DNA from: Dipteronia dyeriana
Taxonomy: Eukaryota > Streptophyta > Magnoliopsida > Sapindales > Sapindaceae
Direction of reading: 5' to 3'
Assembly (NCBI GenBank): GCA_032871835.1
Contig: CM065295.1
Span: 39,306,360 to 39,370,359 of the forward strand
Length of the DNA: 64,000 nt
Under the pieces are notes generated by a model. The model did no database searches. It saw nothing but the letters and a program-made list of their open reading frames with translations, and was not told where the DNA came from. This document shows, piece by piece, positions 34,461 to 45,341 of this stretch. Each line of letters begins with the position of its first letter. The first letter of the stretch is position 1. The translations under genes were made by a program, and so were the position numbers.

Positions 34461-35337
34461 ATTTTACCTCCCAAATGGATTTTGCGGCCAATAGCTTGTC
34501 CACTTCTTCATTGATCGTCTTGCTTCTTTCTGGGTTGAAGCGCCTCCTCTTTTGGATAACTGGTTTCTGATCGGGATTCACTGCTAAGTAATGTGAAATT
34601 GTCCTTGGATCGATCCCTGACATGTCCACATGCTCCCAAGCGAATACATCTTTGTATTCTTTTGGGAGTTCGACCATCTTACTTTGATCGTGCTTTATCA
34701 GTTGAGACCCAAACCTAACAGTATTCTTGAGGTTATTGTTGTTCATGGCAACTTCAATGGTCGGTTCCTCCAGCCCTTTGTCACTCTCTAGCGCTGCCTC
34801 TCTCGGGTCTAAATCAAACCTAGTCAGGGTTTCGGCTTTTACCTCAGTTAGGTCTACTTTTAGGTCTTCATCTTTGATAGCATCCACTTGCATTACCCCC
34901 GACTCTGCCTTTTCCTTATATACAGCGAGATTCAATTTCCTGGCCCACTCTTGTGAGCTTTTCATGATCCCCACTCCAGCTTCGGTCGGACATTTCACCA
35001 TGAGCGCGTAGGTTGCAGTTACGGATTTTATTTTGTTCAGGAAGGGTCGACCTAGCAGAGCGTTATATAGCCAATTCTCGACATTTACGACCATGAAATC
35101 CATCAATACAGTCTTTGTACAAGGAAAGCTTCCAGCTTCTACTGGTAGTTTAACGGTTCCCAACGCCCTGACATCGATTCCTTCAAAACCCATCAATGGA
35201 ACCTTCAGTGGTTGGAGATCACCCCTCTGTAGTTCGGGTTGATCAAATGCTTCTATGCTCAAAATGTTTGCTGGGCTACCATTGTCGATCAATATTCTTC
35301 TCACTTGCCTATGCCCCGATTCGAACTGACACAACAA
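34459..35337 (-). pseudogene. Protease and linker of the gypsy element
   Basis: This is an open frame of 292 codons. It starts with a retropepsin-like segment (QVRRILIDNGSPANILSIEAF) in which the usual D-T/S-G is D-N-G. Next comes a MGFEGIDVRALGTVKLPV segment and a cysteine-rich NALLGRPFLNKIKSV part. A long linker leads to HYLAVNPDQKPVIQKRRRF and the start of reverse transcriptase. This order is normal for plant gypsy elements. A stop after SIWEVK separates it from reverse transcriptase. Confidence 0.8.
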
Positions 35338-35834
35338 TCGCCTTTTTTGGTCTGAGCTCCGACTTGTGTGTGTCCGTTTCAGTGAAAATTATTGGTCTTC
35401 ATCCTTGCTTTGCTTTCTTTCGATCGGGACCTAGATGATTCACCTCCATACTTCTTTCGCTGCTCATGGCTTCCCTAACTTCGGACATCCTTTCTCGATT
35501 ACTACTTCCAGTATTGGGGCCATAAAATTTGGTGTTGATTGCCCTATTATCCGAGTATTTCTTTAGGCTCTTATAACTCTTATATCGATCCCCTGTGTGG
35601 ATATCCTTTTGTCGATCTTCACCTCTTCTGAGGATGACATCGGTAAGATGACCTTTCTAGATTAACTTCTCAATGTAATCCCTGAGTTGGTAACATTTGT
35701 AGGTTTCATGGTCATTCTCTTGGTGGAACCTGCAGTACTTTGTAGTATCCCTTCTAGCGAAGCTAGACTGCCTCAGTGGTTTTTATATAAGTTTTTATCT
35801 TATATCACATTCAGAATTTCCTCATGCTTTTTAG

Positions 35835-37251
35835 CTAACGGTGTATAATTGGTGTACTAGCGCATTGAGTTCTTTCCTGTTCTATCATTATCTCTTCGCC
35901 CGTATTTCCATTTTTCCCTGTTGCTCTTCTAGTCATTTTTGCCATTGTTTTTTGAACTACTTTCCTGGTTCTTTTCACTGTGACCAGGACGACCTCCATG
36001 TATAAATTCTCCCCCGTGGGCAATATGTTCTTCTTCAGCCATGGCGTATCCCCTAACATGATCTACCATGCTTGCATATGTGGTGGGTCCCTGCCGCCTC
36101 AGGCTTAAGGTTAGGAGACTGTGTTGCAAGCTATTTATGAATGCGGAAACCACCGCATCATCATTAGGGTCCTGAACCTGTGATACCTCATGCGAGAACC
36201 TGGTCAGGTAATCTTTTAGCTTTTTCGTCTTTTCTTTGCCTTAAGGTAGAAAGAGCTGGCACCGATTTTCTCCTCTGGATATTCCCTATAAATTGTTTGG
36301 TGAACGCTAGTGTCAACCCCTCAAAACTCCTGATGGACCCCGATGATAATCCTCCAAACCACCTGGATCTCTGATCCCCTAATGTCTGAGGGAAAATAGG
36401 ACACATGAGAACGTCATCATAATCGTACTGAGCCATGGTGCTCTGGTATCTCTTGACGTGTTCCTATGGATCTGTGTTGGCCTTGAACTGCTCCACATGC
36501 GACATCCTAAATTCTCCGAAAAGCGAGCCCGCCTTATGGCATCGACGAACGGGTTTCTAAGACTCTCGACCAGGGGGTTATCTTGATTTTGCTTTTTCTC
36601 CAAAGCTTATACCCTCCTGAGAAGGACTTTGCGTTCCCCTTCGGGTTCACCATGCCTATCTAACCTTTGGTGCACTGTGATCCCATACGGGTCCCTCCTC
36701 CCTCTAGGAGCATGCTCGTCATCACTTAAATTCGGTCAGGGTTTCTTACTTCGTTCATCATACATGTCTTCCTTCTCAGGATATAGCTTTGCACCGTTGT
36801 ACCCTATAATATCCTTATGTGAGCTTGACTCCTCATGTTTCTCCATCATTCTATCCAGGTGGGGGCTGCTTCTTCTGCATGAATGCCTTCTTTTGTCCCG
36901 TTTCTCTACTTTATTTCTTCCAGACTTTTGTGAAACGCTTGGAGTAGTTGCTACGATCTCAGAGCGCACCTTGGGTCCATGAGCTACCACGGGTGTAGAG
37001 AGCTGGTAAGGCGAATTCAGGTTCGCGGTTGCGATTATGCTAATTCCCTGTCTGGCGACATCATCAATGACTCTCAGTAAGGATTCTTGAATTTTCCTAA
37101 ATACATATTGAGATATCCCTGTAATCAAGTTCGTGGTTGTGACGATGTCCTGTCCGCTTGATGGTGAAGTTCTTGAAGGTGGATCTGTTCCTGGTGCATC
37201 AGTGTCCACGACATTCGCCTCTCGGGAGACATCAACGTTACGTGGGGACAA
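35835..37251 (-). pseudogene. Gag of the gypsy element
   Basis: The N-terminal 171-codon frame (36736-37251) is hydrophilic. After a frame change, 36188-36436 reads DDVLMCPIFPQTLGDQRSRW, FGGLSSGSIRSFEGLTLAF and TKQFIGNIQRRKSVPALS, the Retrotrans_gag capsid-like motif of plant Ty3 elements. It continues in another frame with VSAFINSLQHSLLTLSLRR and a C-terminal basic part (35835-36153). No CCHC knuckle is obvious. Three or more frameshifts are needed, so it is dead. Confidence 0.8.
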
Positions 37252-37331
37252 ATCTCCGTCAGTGCTAGAAACTATGATTTTACTTTGTATGACTAAATCT
37301 CTTGCTGATTATAACGGCGAAGGTTCAGCCT

Positions 37332-37347
37332 CTCCTTCTAGCACCAG
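37332..37347 (-). promoter_or_regulatory. Primer-binding site of the gypsy element
   Basis: Read on the minus strand, TGGTGCTAGAAGGAGA follows the LTR end (CATCAACA) after two bases. It starts with the TGG complementary to a tRNA CCA end. I do not name the tRNA. Confidence 0.6.
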
Positions 37348-37348
37348 T

Positions 37349-38073
37349 TGTTGATGGTGATTTTTGGATGGATCACACGTCGAACAGAATGTATATAAAA
37401 TCACACAATTGCTAATTACGAATAGTTAAGAAAGCAAAAGAAACACGAGGAATTTACGTGGTGAAACCCAAAGAATGGGGAAACGTCTATGGTTGCCGGA
37501 AACCGACGATGAAAGAAATTCACTATGAATAATTGATTACACACTTAGTCTCTCGTGCTCTCTAGAGTTTTTATTTTTCTTCAACCCTTTCATGGGTGTT
37601 ATTACGTCTATTTATACATGCATAGAACCCTAATTCGTGTTATACAAGTAACTGAAGTTGACGTGTTTGAGTCGTTTTATTCTTCTTTTCTGTTTCGCGT
37701 TCTTCACATATTAGGTCTCTTGCCTAATTTGGACTTTGGCATCAATATGGAAACTCGCTTACTTATCAAAGTGTGCTTTGAGACACCTTATTGGAGTAGG
37801 ACTCATTCTGCATATATTTGATAGTATCCACGTGTCGATCTGCCAATTGTCTGCCAAAACTCGACCAAGTCTTATTCTCCCCGACCAATGATTCAATCCC
37901 GACCGGAGGCTTTGACCCGACCATCTCGATAGCCTCAACTGGGTGTTATGAAACCATCTTTGGTCAGCTTAGGTAGGTTCAGGAAGGTTGACTCTTGGTA
38001 ACGTGGCATCTCTAACTCCCGCATCTTTAGGTAGTTACACTAACTCATCATTCTTTAGATTTTACCAATAACA
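37349..38073 (-). repeat. 5' LTR of the gypsy element
   Basis: Starts TGTTGATGGTGATTTTTGG and ends CCAATAACA. It aligns with 25891-26616 apart from scattered substitutions (for example ACGTGGTGAAACC against ACGTGGTAAAACC). In the element's own sense it drives transcription of gag-pol toward lower coordinates. Confidence 0.9.
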
Positions 38074-39350
38074 AAAATTTAAGATATTATTTTAAATTCT
38101 CAATCCTATTTTGAGAATTGCATTATCCATTATAGAACCAAAATCATAAATATCATCCAATAAAAAATTTAGGATTTAAAGATAACCTAAATGTTACCAT
38201 GTATTCATATGAATTGAAATAAAACATCTTAATCAATTGGTCCTTATTAATTACTGAGTTCATTGAAAGAATTTATAATATAAAATGTATCACAAGAAAC
38301 AACCTACTAAGAGCTTAATTGATAATCAATCAAATAATTCAAAATGTAAATCAAGAGGTACCTTTTCTTACGATAGCAAATTACTTTATTTTCTTTGACT
38401 TGCTATGTTGAATTGTCAAAATTTCCAGACTACTTTCTATGATCTTTGTACCCTATCACCTTTATCAAAATAACAAACAAAATACATAACTTCATAGAAT
38501 ATATTATTCTCCATCTATTTATAAGGCACTAGACCTTAACAAAATTTCGACAGTGGGTTTACTAACTTCATTTATCATTTAATCCTTGCTATGGTAAAAA
38601 ACAATTGGAGCGTCTCATCAAATCCATCAAAAAGGTCTATCAACCAATATTTTAATGACATGTATTTAAAAATAGTATAAGTGTTTAAAAAATGATTGAA
38701 TCATAGTATATTCATTCTCATACCGATTTTCATAATCATTATAAGTAATTATTTAACCTTCATGGAAATCCAACACAACATCATGATCTATCATTTGGAC
38801 AAAGGCCACAATGTAGGTATTAAAACTTTCCTACAAGTGATTAACCTATTTGGGAGATAGAACATTACTCTTTATTATTCAATACTCACAAAACTTACAC
38901 AAGTGGTGATTCTCTTAGGTAGATGATCAATACATGTATAGTTTTACCTCAATGCAGTTCAAAACCTTAATCATTGATAATCCAATGAATATTATGGAAT
39001 CTTAATAACTAGTTCACTACGTGAATACATAGCCATTTAACCCCATAAATATTCCAAACACAATTGATTATATAATTTTAACAAACGATCATTATAAAAT
39101 TTTAATGGTCAGTCCACTACGTAGAAACATAACCATCCAACTTTATAATAATTTCGAATATAATCAATTAATGTCCTCAATGAAATAAATACATCATAAT
39201 GAAATATTAATAGTTAGTCTACTACGTAGAAACGTAACTATCCAATTCCATAATAATTTCATAGGTTACACATTTGTAAACCAAGAACTGCAAATCAAAT
39301 ATCATTACACCTAACATAAATTTATATATTTATCTTAATCAATCCGACAC
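38074..39350 (-). other. LARD internal DNA between the gypsy insertion and solo LTR
   Basis: Non-coding and AT-rich. The last 300 bases (38985-39270) hold three units of a tandem repeat with a CACTACGTG/ACTACGTAG core that continues on the other side of the solo LTR at 41880-42500. Confidence 0.65.
38985..39270. repeat. Tandem repeat array, part 1 (~105-bp unit)
   Basis: CACTACGTG at about 39015, CACTACGTAG at about 39115 and TACTACGTAG at about 39220 are spaced 100 and 105 bases apart. Each is preceded by TTAAT(A/G)(A/G)(C/T)(T/C)AGT and followed by AA(A/C)(A/G)TA(A/G)C(C/T)AT(C/T). Confidence 0.7.
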
Positions 39351-41556
39351 TGAAAGATCACTAGAAAGTGTGTGTCTATAAACTTAGATGAAGGGGGTGA
39401 ATAGGTTTTAATCAAGTCAATTATCATTTTTTCTTGATTAGTCAATATTCAAAATTCACTCAATAAAACAAACATACAACATCAAGTGTAAAGTGCGGAA
39501 ATATAAACAACACAAGATGTATACGTGGAAACCCTCCAAATGGGAAAAACCACGGGCTGTTAAGTGCACCACACTCAATCGCAGAAATCCACTATATGAG
39601 TACAATGTTACACCCTCAAGTGATACTCGGACTCTCACTCTCGACAACCTCAGACTATGGCTACTACCACTCACCACTCTTGGTTCAATCCCTGGTGATA
39701 TCCCCTGATCCACTACTTTTGGCGTGAGCACCTCCTACTCTACCCCTCGGGCCTTTTACAGTGGATACCCGACCAATTGCTTGCCAACCTACCCTTGGTT
39801 GCAAGACTTGACTTGCTTGTGCAACTTTACCTAGCCACAAGACTTTGACTCTATGAAGAGTATATGGTCTAAGTGAACAATCAATGAATGCTCAATGCAA
39901 AATATGTTATACCAAACATACAATGCTTAACTAGGTGTAGGTAATGCAATACAATAACCTAGTTATCAAACAATACCTATATGCCCACAAATAAGGACTC
40001 TATAAGATATAGATAAAATCTAACAACCTAATTGTCAATAAAAGTCCAACCAACACAAGTTGTTACAACAAATAATCAAGGGCAATTTTGCAATCAATAA
40101 TTGCAATCAATGAGGCATAAACAAATGTCTAAATGCAATGCATAAAGACTTAAGTAGATATGGATATGCAATATTACAATCTAGTTATCAAACAAAGCCA
40201 CTTCAACACAAGTTGTCAATAAACATGACATGATCAATAAATGCAATCAATGTGACCTAATTAGCTAGATAACAAATATGTCCTATAAATGCTAGCTATC
40301 AACAAACAAACCCAATCATGTTAGCAAGACTCATACATATATGCAATAAAGTAGAGTCTAGGTATTTAATCAAACAATAAATACCTAATCTAGAGTAAAA
40401 AGAACAATAGATGATGTTCAATGAAGTTCTTACTTACCTAGTCATGAAACCAAGAACACTCATGCTCATATGATGAAGAATGATGCAAGATGGAGATGGG
40501 TTTTGGGTTTGGAGAGTTAAAGAATCACTCTTGGAACTTCTCTCTCAAAGGAAATACTTTCTCACACTAAAAAAATGGTTTTGAAGCTCTAAAAAATGAG
40601 TGAGGAAGAAGATGACATATAAATATGAGCTCTAGAGCAAGACTATGTCGTTTTGAAAAATGCCTGAAATTTACTCAGTGCACTGGTGAGCTGCACCGGT
40701 CGACAGGCGCTACACCAGCTCACACCTACTATCCAAGAGGCACTGGTGAGGGCGTTTGTGGACTGGCATATCCGCAACAGCGCAACAACCCAAAATTTGA
40801 GCGACTCAAAACGTGACCAAACGACATCGAAACCTTTCATATAATATACCATTGGAAAGGTATGGAAGTTTACTTTGTACTCCAATTTACAAAACATGAT
40901 TTGGATATTTGTAGAAAGAGTTATGGTCATTTAAGTGACCAAAGGTCAGAAACGGACAACAACAGAGTTGCCCTATTTTTGTGGTCACTTTGGAGATTTC
41001 AAAATCAATCCAAACGGTCATAAAATATTACGAATAATATACTGTTGGAAAGGTATGGGTGTTTAGTTTGTACAGAAATTTTCAAAACTCATTTTGAATC
41101 ATTGTATAAAAAGATGTGATCACAAGACTATAAAAAGGTCAGTTTTAAAAAACATTTAAATCATTGAAATACACTCTTTTGAAACTAGACACCTTACTCC
41201 ATATAACCAAACCAAGAGAAGAATGAGACCTTCTCATATGGTCACTCAACGCGCTAAAACAAGCACACCATCGTGCAAGCGTGAACACAACACAATACTA
41301 CACTTAAATCTATAAATGAAGTGCAAGTGTGATATAAACAATATCAACAGATAACAAAACATGCATGAGGTGTGTGTGTGTGTGTGCACCTAAACTCTTC
41401 AAGAGACAAAGTCAAGTGAATATATCTTTTGCTCTTGAAGTCATGGAGATGCTTGGAAGCTTTCCAATGAGGATCTAAGTTATCCATTACACAATCATCC
41501 ACAATGTGGTGTGGTTTGTCATGAAATAAGTCAATTATAAAACTAAGGTCCTTACA
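39351..41556 (-). repeat. Solo long LTR with perfect GACAC target duplication
   Basis: Starts TGAAAGATCACTAG, ends AAGGTCCTTACA and is flanked by GACAC on both sides (39346-39350 and 41557-41561). It aligns along its length with 2466-4698. It is the product of LTR-LTR recombination of a gag-only family member that had inserted into the LARD element's tandem array. Confidence 0.9.
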
Positions 41557-41879
41557 GACACTGTCACACATAATTTTTATTTCATATTTCAAGTTATGCA
41601 AAATAATAAGAAATATATAACCTTCTTAAATTTATATTTAGTAGATATTATTTGTGAACATATAGAATATGTAGGCATCATTAAGTGTTGGGCACTTTCA
41701 TTCAATTAAATGAAAATTTAATAGAGGCAACCTCCAAAATTTCTAATATTTATATCACATTATATAAACAAATACCTCAAGATGATGAACCTCCTACAGA
41801 GAAGAACATCACCTATCAGATGTGATGACCCTCCTACGAAATGATTAACATATGTATTTCCATCTTTACAGCTCCAACT

Positions 41880-42500
41880 TAATAATTGATAACCAACGAG
41901 CATCTTAAAATCTTAATGATTAGTCACTACGTGAAATATAATCATCTAATTGATGAGAATATTCTATCAATTATTAAAACTTACCAAATTAATAATCGTT
42001 ATCCAACTAAATTCTCAAATTCGAAATGATTAAACACTACGTGAAACATAATCACTTGATTCATGAGAATATTCAAAACAGATTATTAATTTTAACCTTA
42101 TCAATAATTGATAACCGACGAATTTCTCAAAATCTTAATGATTAGTCACTACGTGAAACATAATCATTTGATTCATGAGAATATTCAAAACAGATTATTA
42201 ATTTTAACCTTATCAATAATTGATAACCGACGAATTTTTCAAAATCTTAATGATTAGTCACTACGTGAAACATAATCATCCAATTCATGAGAAAATTCTA
42301 TCAATTATTGAATTAAAATCATTAATAATCGATAACCGATGAATTTATCAAAATCTTAATGACTAGTTAACTAAGTGAAAATATAATCATCTGATTCATG
42401 ATAAAATTATATCAATTATTAATTTTAAATAAACTAATAATTATTATAAAATCTTAATGATTAGTCACTACGTTAAACATAATCATCCAAAATCATAATA
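41880..42500. repeat. Tandem repeat array, part 2 (~111-bp unit, six copies)
   Basis: The core TTAATGATTAGTCACTACG followed by TGAAACATAATCATC recurs. CACTAC or its variant occurs at about 41925, 42035, 42147, 42259, 42369 and 42466, giving spacings of 110, 112, 112, 110 and 97. Two adjacent units (42080-42200) are almost identical; the outer ones have drifted. CACTACGTG contains the ACGT core of plant bZIP/bHLH sites, but any regulatory role is conjecture. Confidence 0.8.
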
Positions 42501-42835
42501 ATTATTTATAAATTGCAATTATTTTTCATAAAAAAAAATTAGAAAATTTTAAAATTGTCTAATGATTTTAGTAAATTTTAAATTGACCCCTATATTTATC
42601 AAAATAATAAATTAACCCCAAATATCTTTTGAAATTATAAATAAATCCCAACACATGAACAATAACGCATAGATACCTCAAAGTTATATTAATTATAATA
42701 GACCCCAAAAAATTGTAAAACAACCCAATATTTTATCTAATTTAAAAGGGACCTAGGAAAATTTTAAAACAGTCCAATAGTTAGTCAAATTTACAAAAGA
42801 TCGCCCAAACCCAAATCAATCAAGAAACCCTAGGT

Positions 42836-43330
42836 TTCATGGCCACCATCCGACCATGCTCCAGCCGGCCACTAGAACGGCGGTAACCCCTCACACCGTC
42901 GCCGGTGAGGTGCCATACAAGATGGCTGGCGTCTGAAACTGGCTGTCAGCCTTCGAAAACAACGACCCACGTCGTTCAGTCCGTGAAAAATCGCGGATCT
43001 TGAAGATCCAAGACAGATCCGTTTTGCACGGATCTCTTGCTTGACGACCACCCACGCGGTCATCGTTAAAACGACGGCCAACGAAGACCATGCCATCGTC
43101 GACCCGAATCCTTTGATCCGCGAACAATCGCGGATCTACAACACCCGAAAACAGATCAGCTTTGCGCGGATCTCTGGCTCGCCGGTGAAACACGATGTCG
43201 CCGGAAAAGCGACTTCAATCCACAGTTTCGACGAACTCGCGCAGCGAGGTCTAGTGCAAGAAACAGATCGACTCGCATCTGGGGTCTTCTGACTCAGCGA
43301 CCCAAATCAACGCGCGGGTTTGAGCCATCG
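42836..43330. other. GC-rich segment with an internal duplication
   Basis: An abrupt GC-rich patch inside AT-rich DNA. AATCGCGGATCT..., CAGATC and CGGATCTCT...GCT occur at about 42988-43045 and again at about 43128-43180, a duplicated module about 140 bases apart. Frames on both strands (42872-43292) are open for up to 100 codons, as expected for GC-rich DNA; the proteins are not recognised. It could be a remnant of gag or a captured fragment. Confidence 0.45.
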
Positions 43331-43807
43331 ACCCGCGTCTGATTTCGGATCTGGAGAGAGGTCCATTGACCTGCGTCTGACTTCATGTGCAATCTGATCT
43401 GATTTTATTTCACACAATGGTTTTAACACGACTCTTTTTCACACAAGCAACACACGCATAGTGCACAATTATATTAGTAACTAATTCATACCAACACATG
43501 TCAAAACCAAAAAGAATTCACATGGACTTCATTTTATACATATATATATATGATATACTGGTATATAATTTAATATCTAGGATGCATAGATAAACAAAAT
43601 AAGAAATAACGTGTAAAATCAACACCTTTCAAACATGGAACATATCTGTAATTCTCATATGAATTTAACTTGATATAAGACATGCCAATACGTATAACTT
43701 AAACTACTGATCCATGTGAATTAATCCAAACAAAATCTATACCGACAATAAAATAACTTAATCCAATTTAAATATAAATAGATTCAACCTATGTAATAAT
43801 ACGATCG

Positions 43808-43819
43808 GCTCTGATATCA
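43808..43819 (-). promoter_or_regulatory. Primer-binding site of the LARD-like element
   Basis: The minus strand reads TGATATCAGAGC, the tRNA-Met type TGGTATCAGAGC with one G-to-A change, a few bases inside the 5' LTR. Confidence 0.75.
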
Positions 43820-43822
43820 TTA

Positions 43823-44354
43823 TGTATGAAGATAATTAAATCTCGTATTATATACATAAGTATGAATAAACGCGTACCTGGAAACGCAGCGGAAACCATC
43901 CAACTCATCGAAAGTCTTAATCCCGAATCCATAAAACGCAATAACCTGAAAAGAAAATAAAGAAAACAATATAGAGTCTTCTACTCTATTCTCACCTTTT
44001 CTCAGATTGCCTAATAGAGAGACAATTATGTAATACGTTATTATGAGTGAGAGTAGGGACCCCCTATAAATAATATAACTTCCTAAAATCTTAACCCATA
44101 AAGGATTCTCAAAACACTAATAGGATGACTAATCCTAAAAGGAATACCAGGCTCAAGCATATATAATAGCCCATACCATATTCTATATAAATTTAATGTA
44201 GCTAAGGTGCATCGATCCCAACAAATATCGATCATATTAATAACGGGTTTTATCCGGTCAACTCTCACTTACTTAAACACTCCAATCAATTCGGTTTTCA
44301 TAAACTCAAAATATAATATCAAATGTTACTCACAATTTTATAAAAAATCTTACA
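43823..44354 (-). repeat. 5' LTR of the LARD-like element
   Basis: Plus-strand ends TGTATGAAGATAATT and AAAAAATCTTACA; exactly the same length as 23281-23812 and clearly homologous throughout. Confidence 0.9.
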
Positions 44355-44387
44355 AATTAAACTTAAGCATTGAAATATAAATATCAG

Positions 44388-44516
44388 TCACCAGCCGACG
44401 CTTTCATCGATTTGCTTATTTCGCAAGTTTATAAAATTTTAGTAGCAAGAAGGAACCGGTCGCTGAGAGCCATTGTAACCATTTTAGACACTCAGAAAGA
44501 TAGAGAACACAAATGA
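44388..44516 (+). other. Unassigned 42-codon open segment right of the nest
   Basis: After an AG at 44387 the frame reads SPADAFIDLLISQVY, KILVARRNRSLRAIV and TILDTQKDREHK, then TGA. The composition is that of a real soluble helix-rich peptide rather than translated AT-rich DNA. I do not recognise it. It may be the downstream exon of the candidate gene starting at 23241, or the tail of a decayed gene. Confidence 0.25.
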
Positions 44517-44672
44517 GATTTTACTGTCAACAATGTAATCCATTTATTAAAAATGTGAAGATAACATCTTTAGCCCTAACCCAGTTTTTTATTAAAAGAA
44601 CATATGTATCAAATAAAATTTTAGTCCAACATATATATTTTTCATTTCCTAAAAATCATAAATATAAAAGTG

Positions 44673-44697
44673 GTGTTGTTGTTGTTGTTGTTGTTGT
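44673..44697. repeat. (GTT)n microsatellite
   Basis: Eight consecutive GTT units. Confidence 0.9.
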
Positions 44698-44876
44698 ATG
44701 GGACATATAATTAATTAGACAGACTGAACTCAACAGTGTCAACCAATCGTATTACAAAAATTGATTGATATTGCTACTTGTACTAGTTATAAAGGTGAGT
44801 GTAAAAAAAGGCAAAGAAGAGAAAAGTAAACTAGTAAAGCGTAAAAATCCAAGGAGTATCTAGCAGTTGACATGAC

Positions 44877-45015
44877 CCCGGTTCCGGTTCTAGAAGGAGA
44901 CAGAACCGGAATCGGAACCGTGGAACCGCGGTTCCGGTTCCACGGTTTCGGTTTCGGTTTCGGTTCCGGTTCCACCGGTTCCAATTCCGGTTCCACCGGT
45001 TCGTCCGGTTCTGTT
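44877..45015. repeat. Left subterminal GGTTCC/CCGGTT array
   Basis: More than a dozen hexamers of the GGTTCC, GGTTTC and CCGGTT kinds on both strands, including an inverted pair around GGAACCGCGGTTCC. The frames translated here (proline/glutamate or asparagine/arginine repeats) are artefacts of the array. Confidence 0.85.
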
Positions 45016-45341
45016 CTTTTTTTTTTCTTTTTATTATACATTTATATTCATTTTTAAAAAAATACGAAAACATAAGACATAATAATATGAACTTGTAAAT
45101 GAATTTTATTGTGTAAGGCCGTAAGCCGAAATTAAAATTTAAAAAAATAATACTAAATACATAAATTGAAATAAATGAATAAAACTAAAAATTAAAAAAA
45201 TTGGTCTTGCACTTAATTTAATTTGTACCAAAATTAAGTTGCCTACGTATCCTCTCGGACTCGGGGTTTAGAGGAATCAAAGACCACGTAGTTCTTTTAC
45301 TTTTTATTGTCTTTTACATATGTAATTTTGTAAGTCTGTAA

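Larger units (their letters stand above)
25891..38073 (-). mobile_element. Ty3/gypsy element, Tat/Retand type, with antisense ORF
   Basis: LTRs at 25891-26616 (726 bp) and 37349-38073 (725 bp) begin TGTTGA and end CCAATAACA. The flanks AAACT and AAAAT are a probable 5-bp duplication with one difference. Minus-strand order from the right is PBS, gag, protease, reverse transcriptase, RNase H, a second archaeal-type RNase H, integrase. A long extra coding region on the plus strand (26989-30570) lies between integrase and the left LTR. Dual RNase H and an extra ORF after integrase are hallmarks of the Tat lineage. Several stops and frameshifts show it is dead. Confidence 0.9.
41557..43822 (-). 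other. LARD internal DNA (5' part)
   Basis: Contains the main tandem array (41880-42500), AT-rich filler (42500-42830), a GC-rich segment with a duplication (42836-43330), then AT-rich leader sequence to the primer-binding site. No gag or pol is recognised. Confidence 0.65.
23281..44354 (-). mobile_element. LARD-like copia-type LTR element hosting nested insertions
   Basis: The two 532-bp LTRs (23281-23812 and 43823-44354) are in the same orientation. The inside junctions show that the element reads on the minus strand: the PBS complement lies next to the right LTR and a polypurine tract next to the left LTR. The flanks CATTA and AATTA are a probable 5-bp duplication with one change. Removing the nested gypsy element (25891-38073) and solo LTR (39351-41556) leaves about 5.6 kb of internal DNA with no recognised gag or pol. 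It is therefore non-autonomous, of the large non-coding (LARD) kind. Confidence 0.8.

Noticed and set aside
44787..45073. Proline/glutamate- and asparagine/arginine-rich frames
   Set aside because: They are translations of the hAT subterminal GGTTCC hexamer array in different frames.
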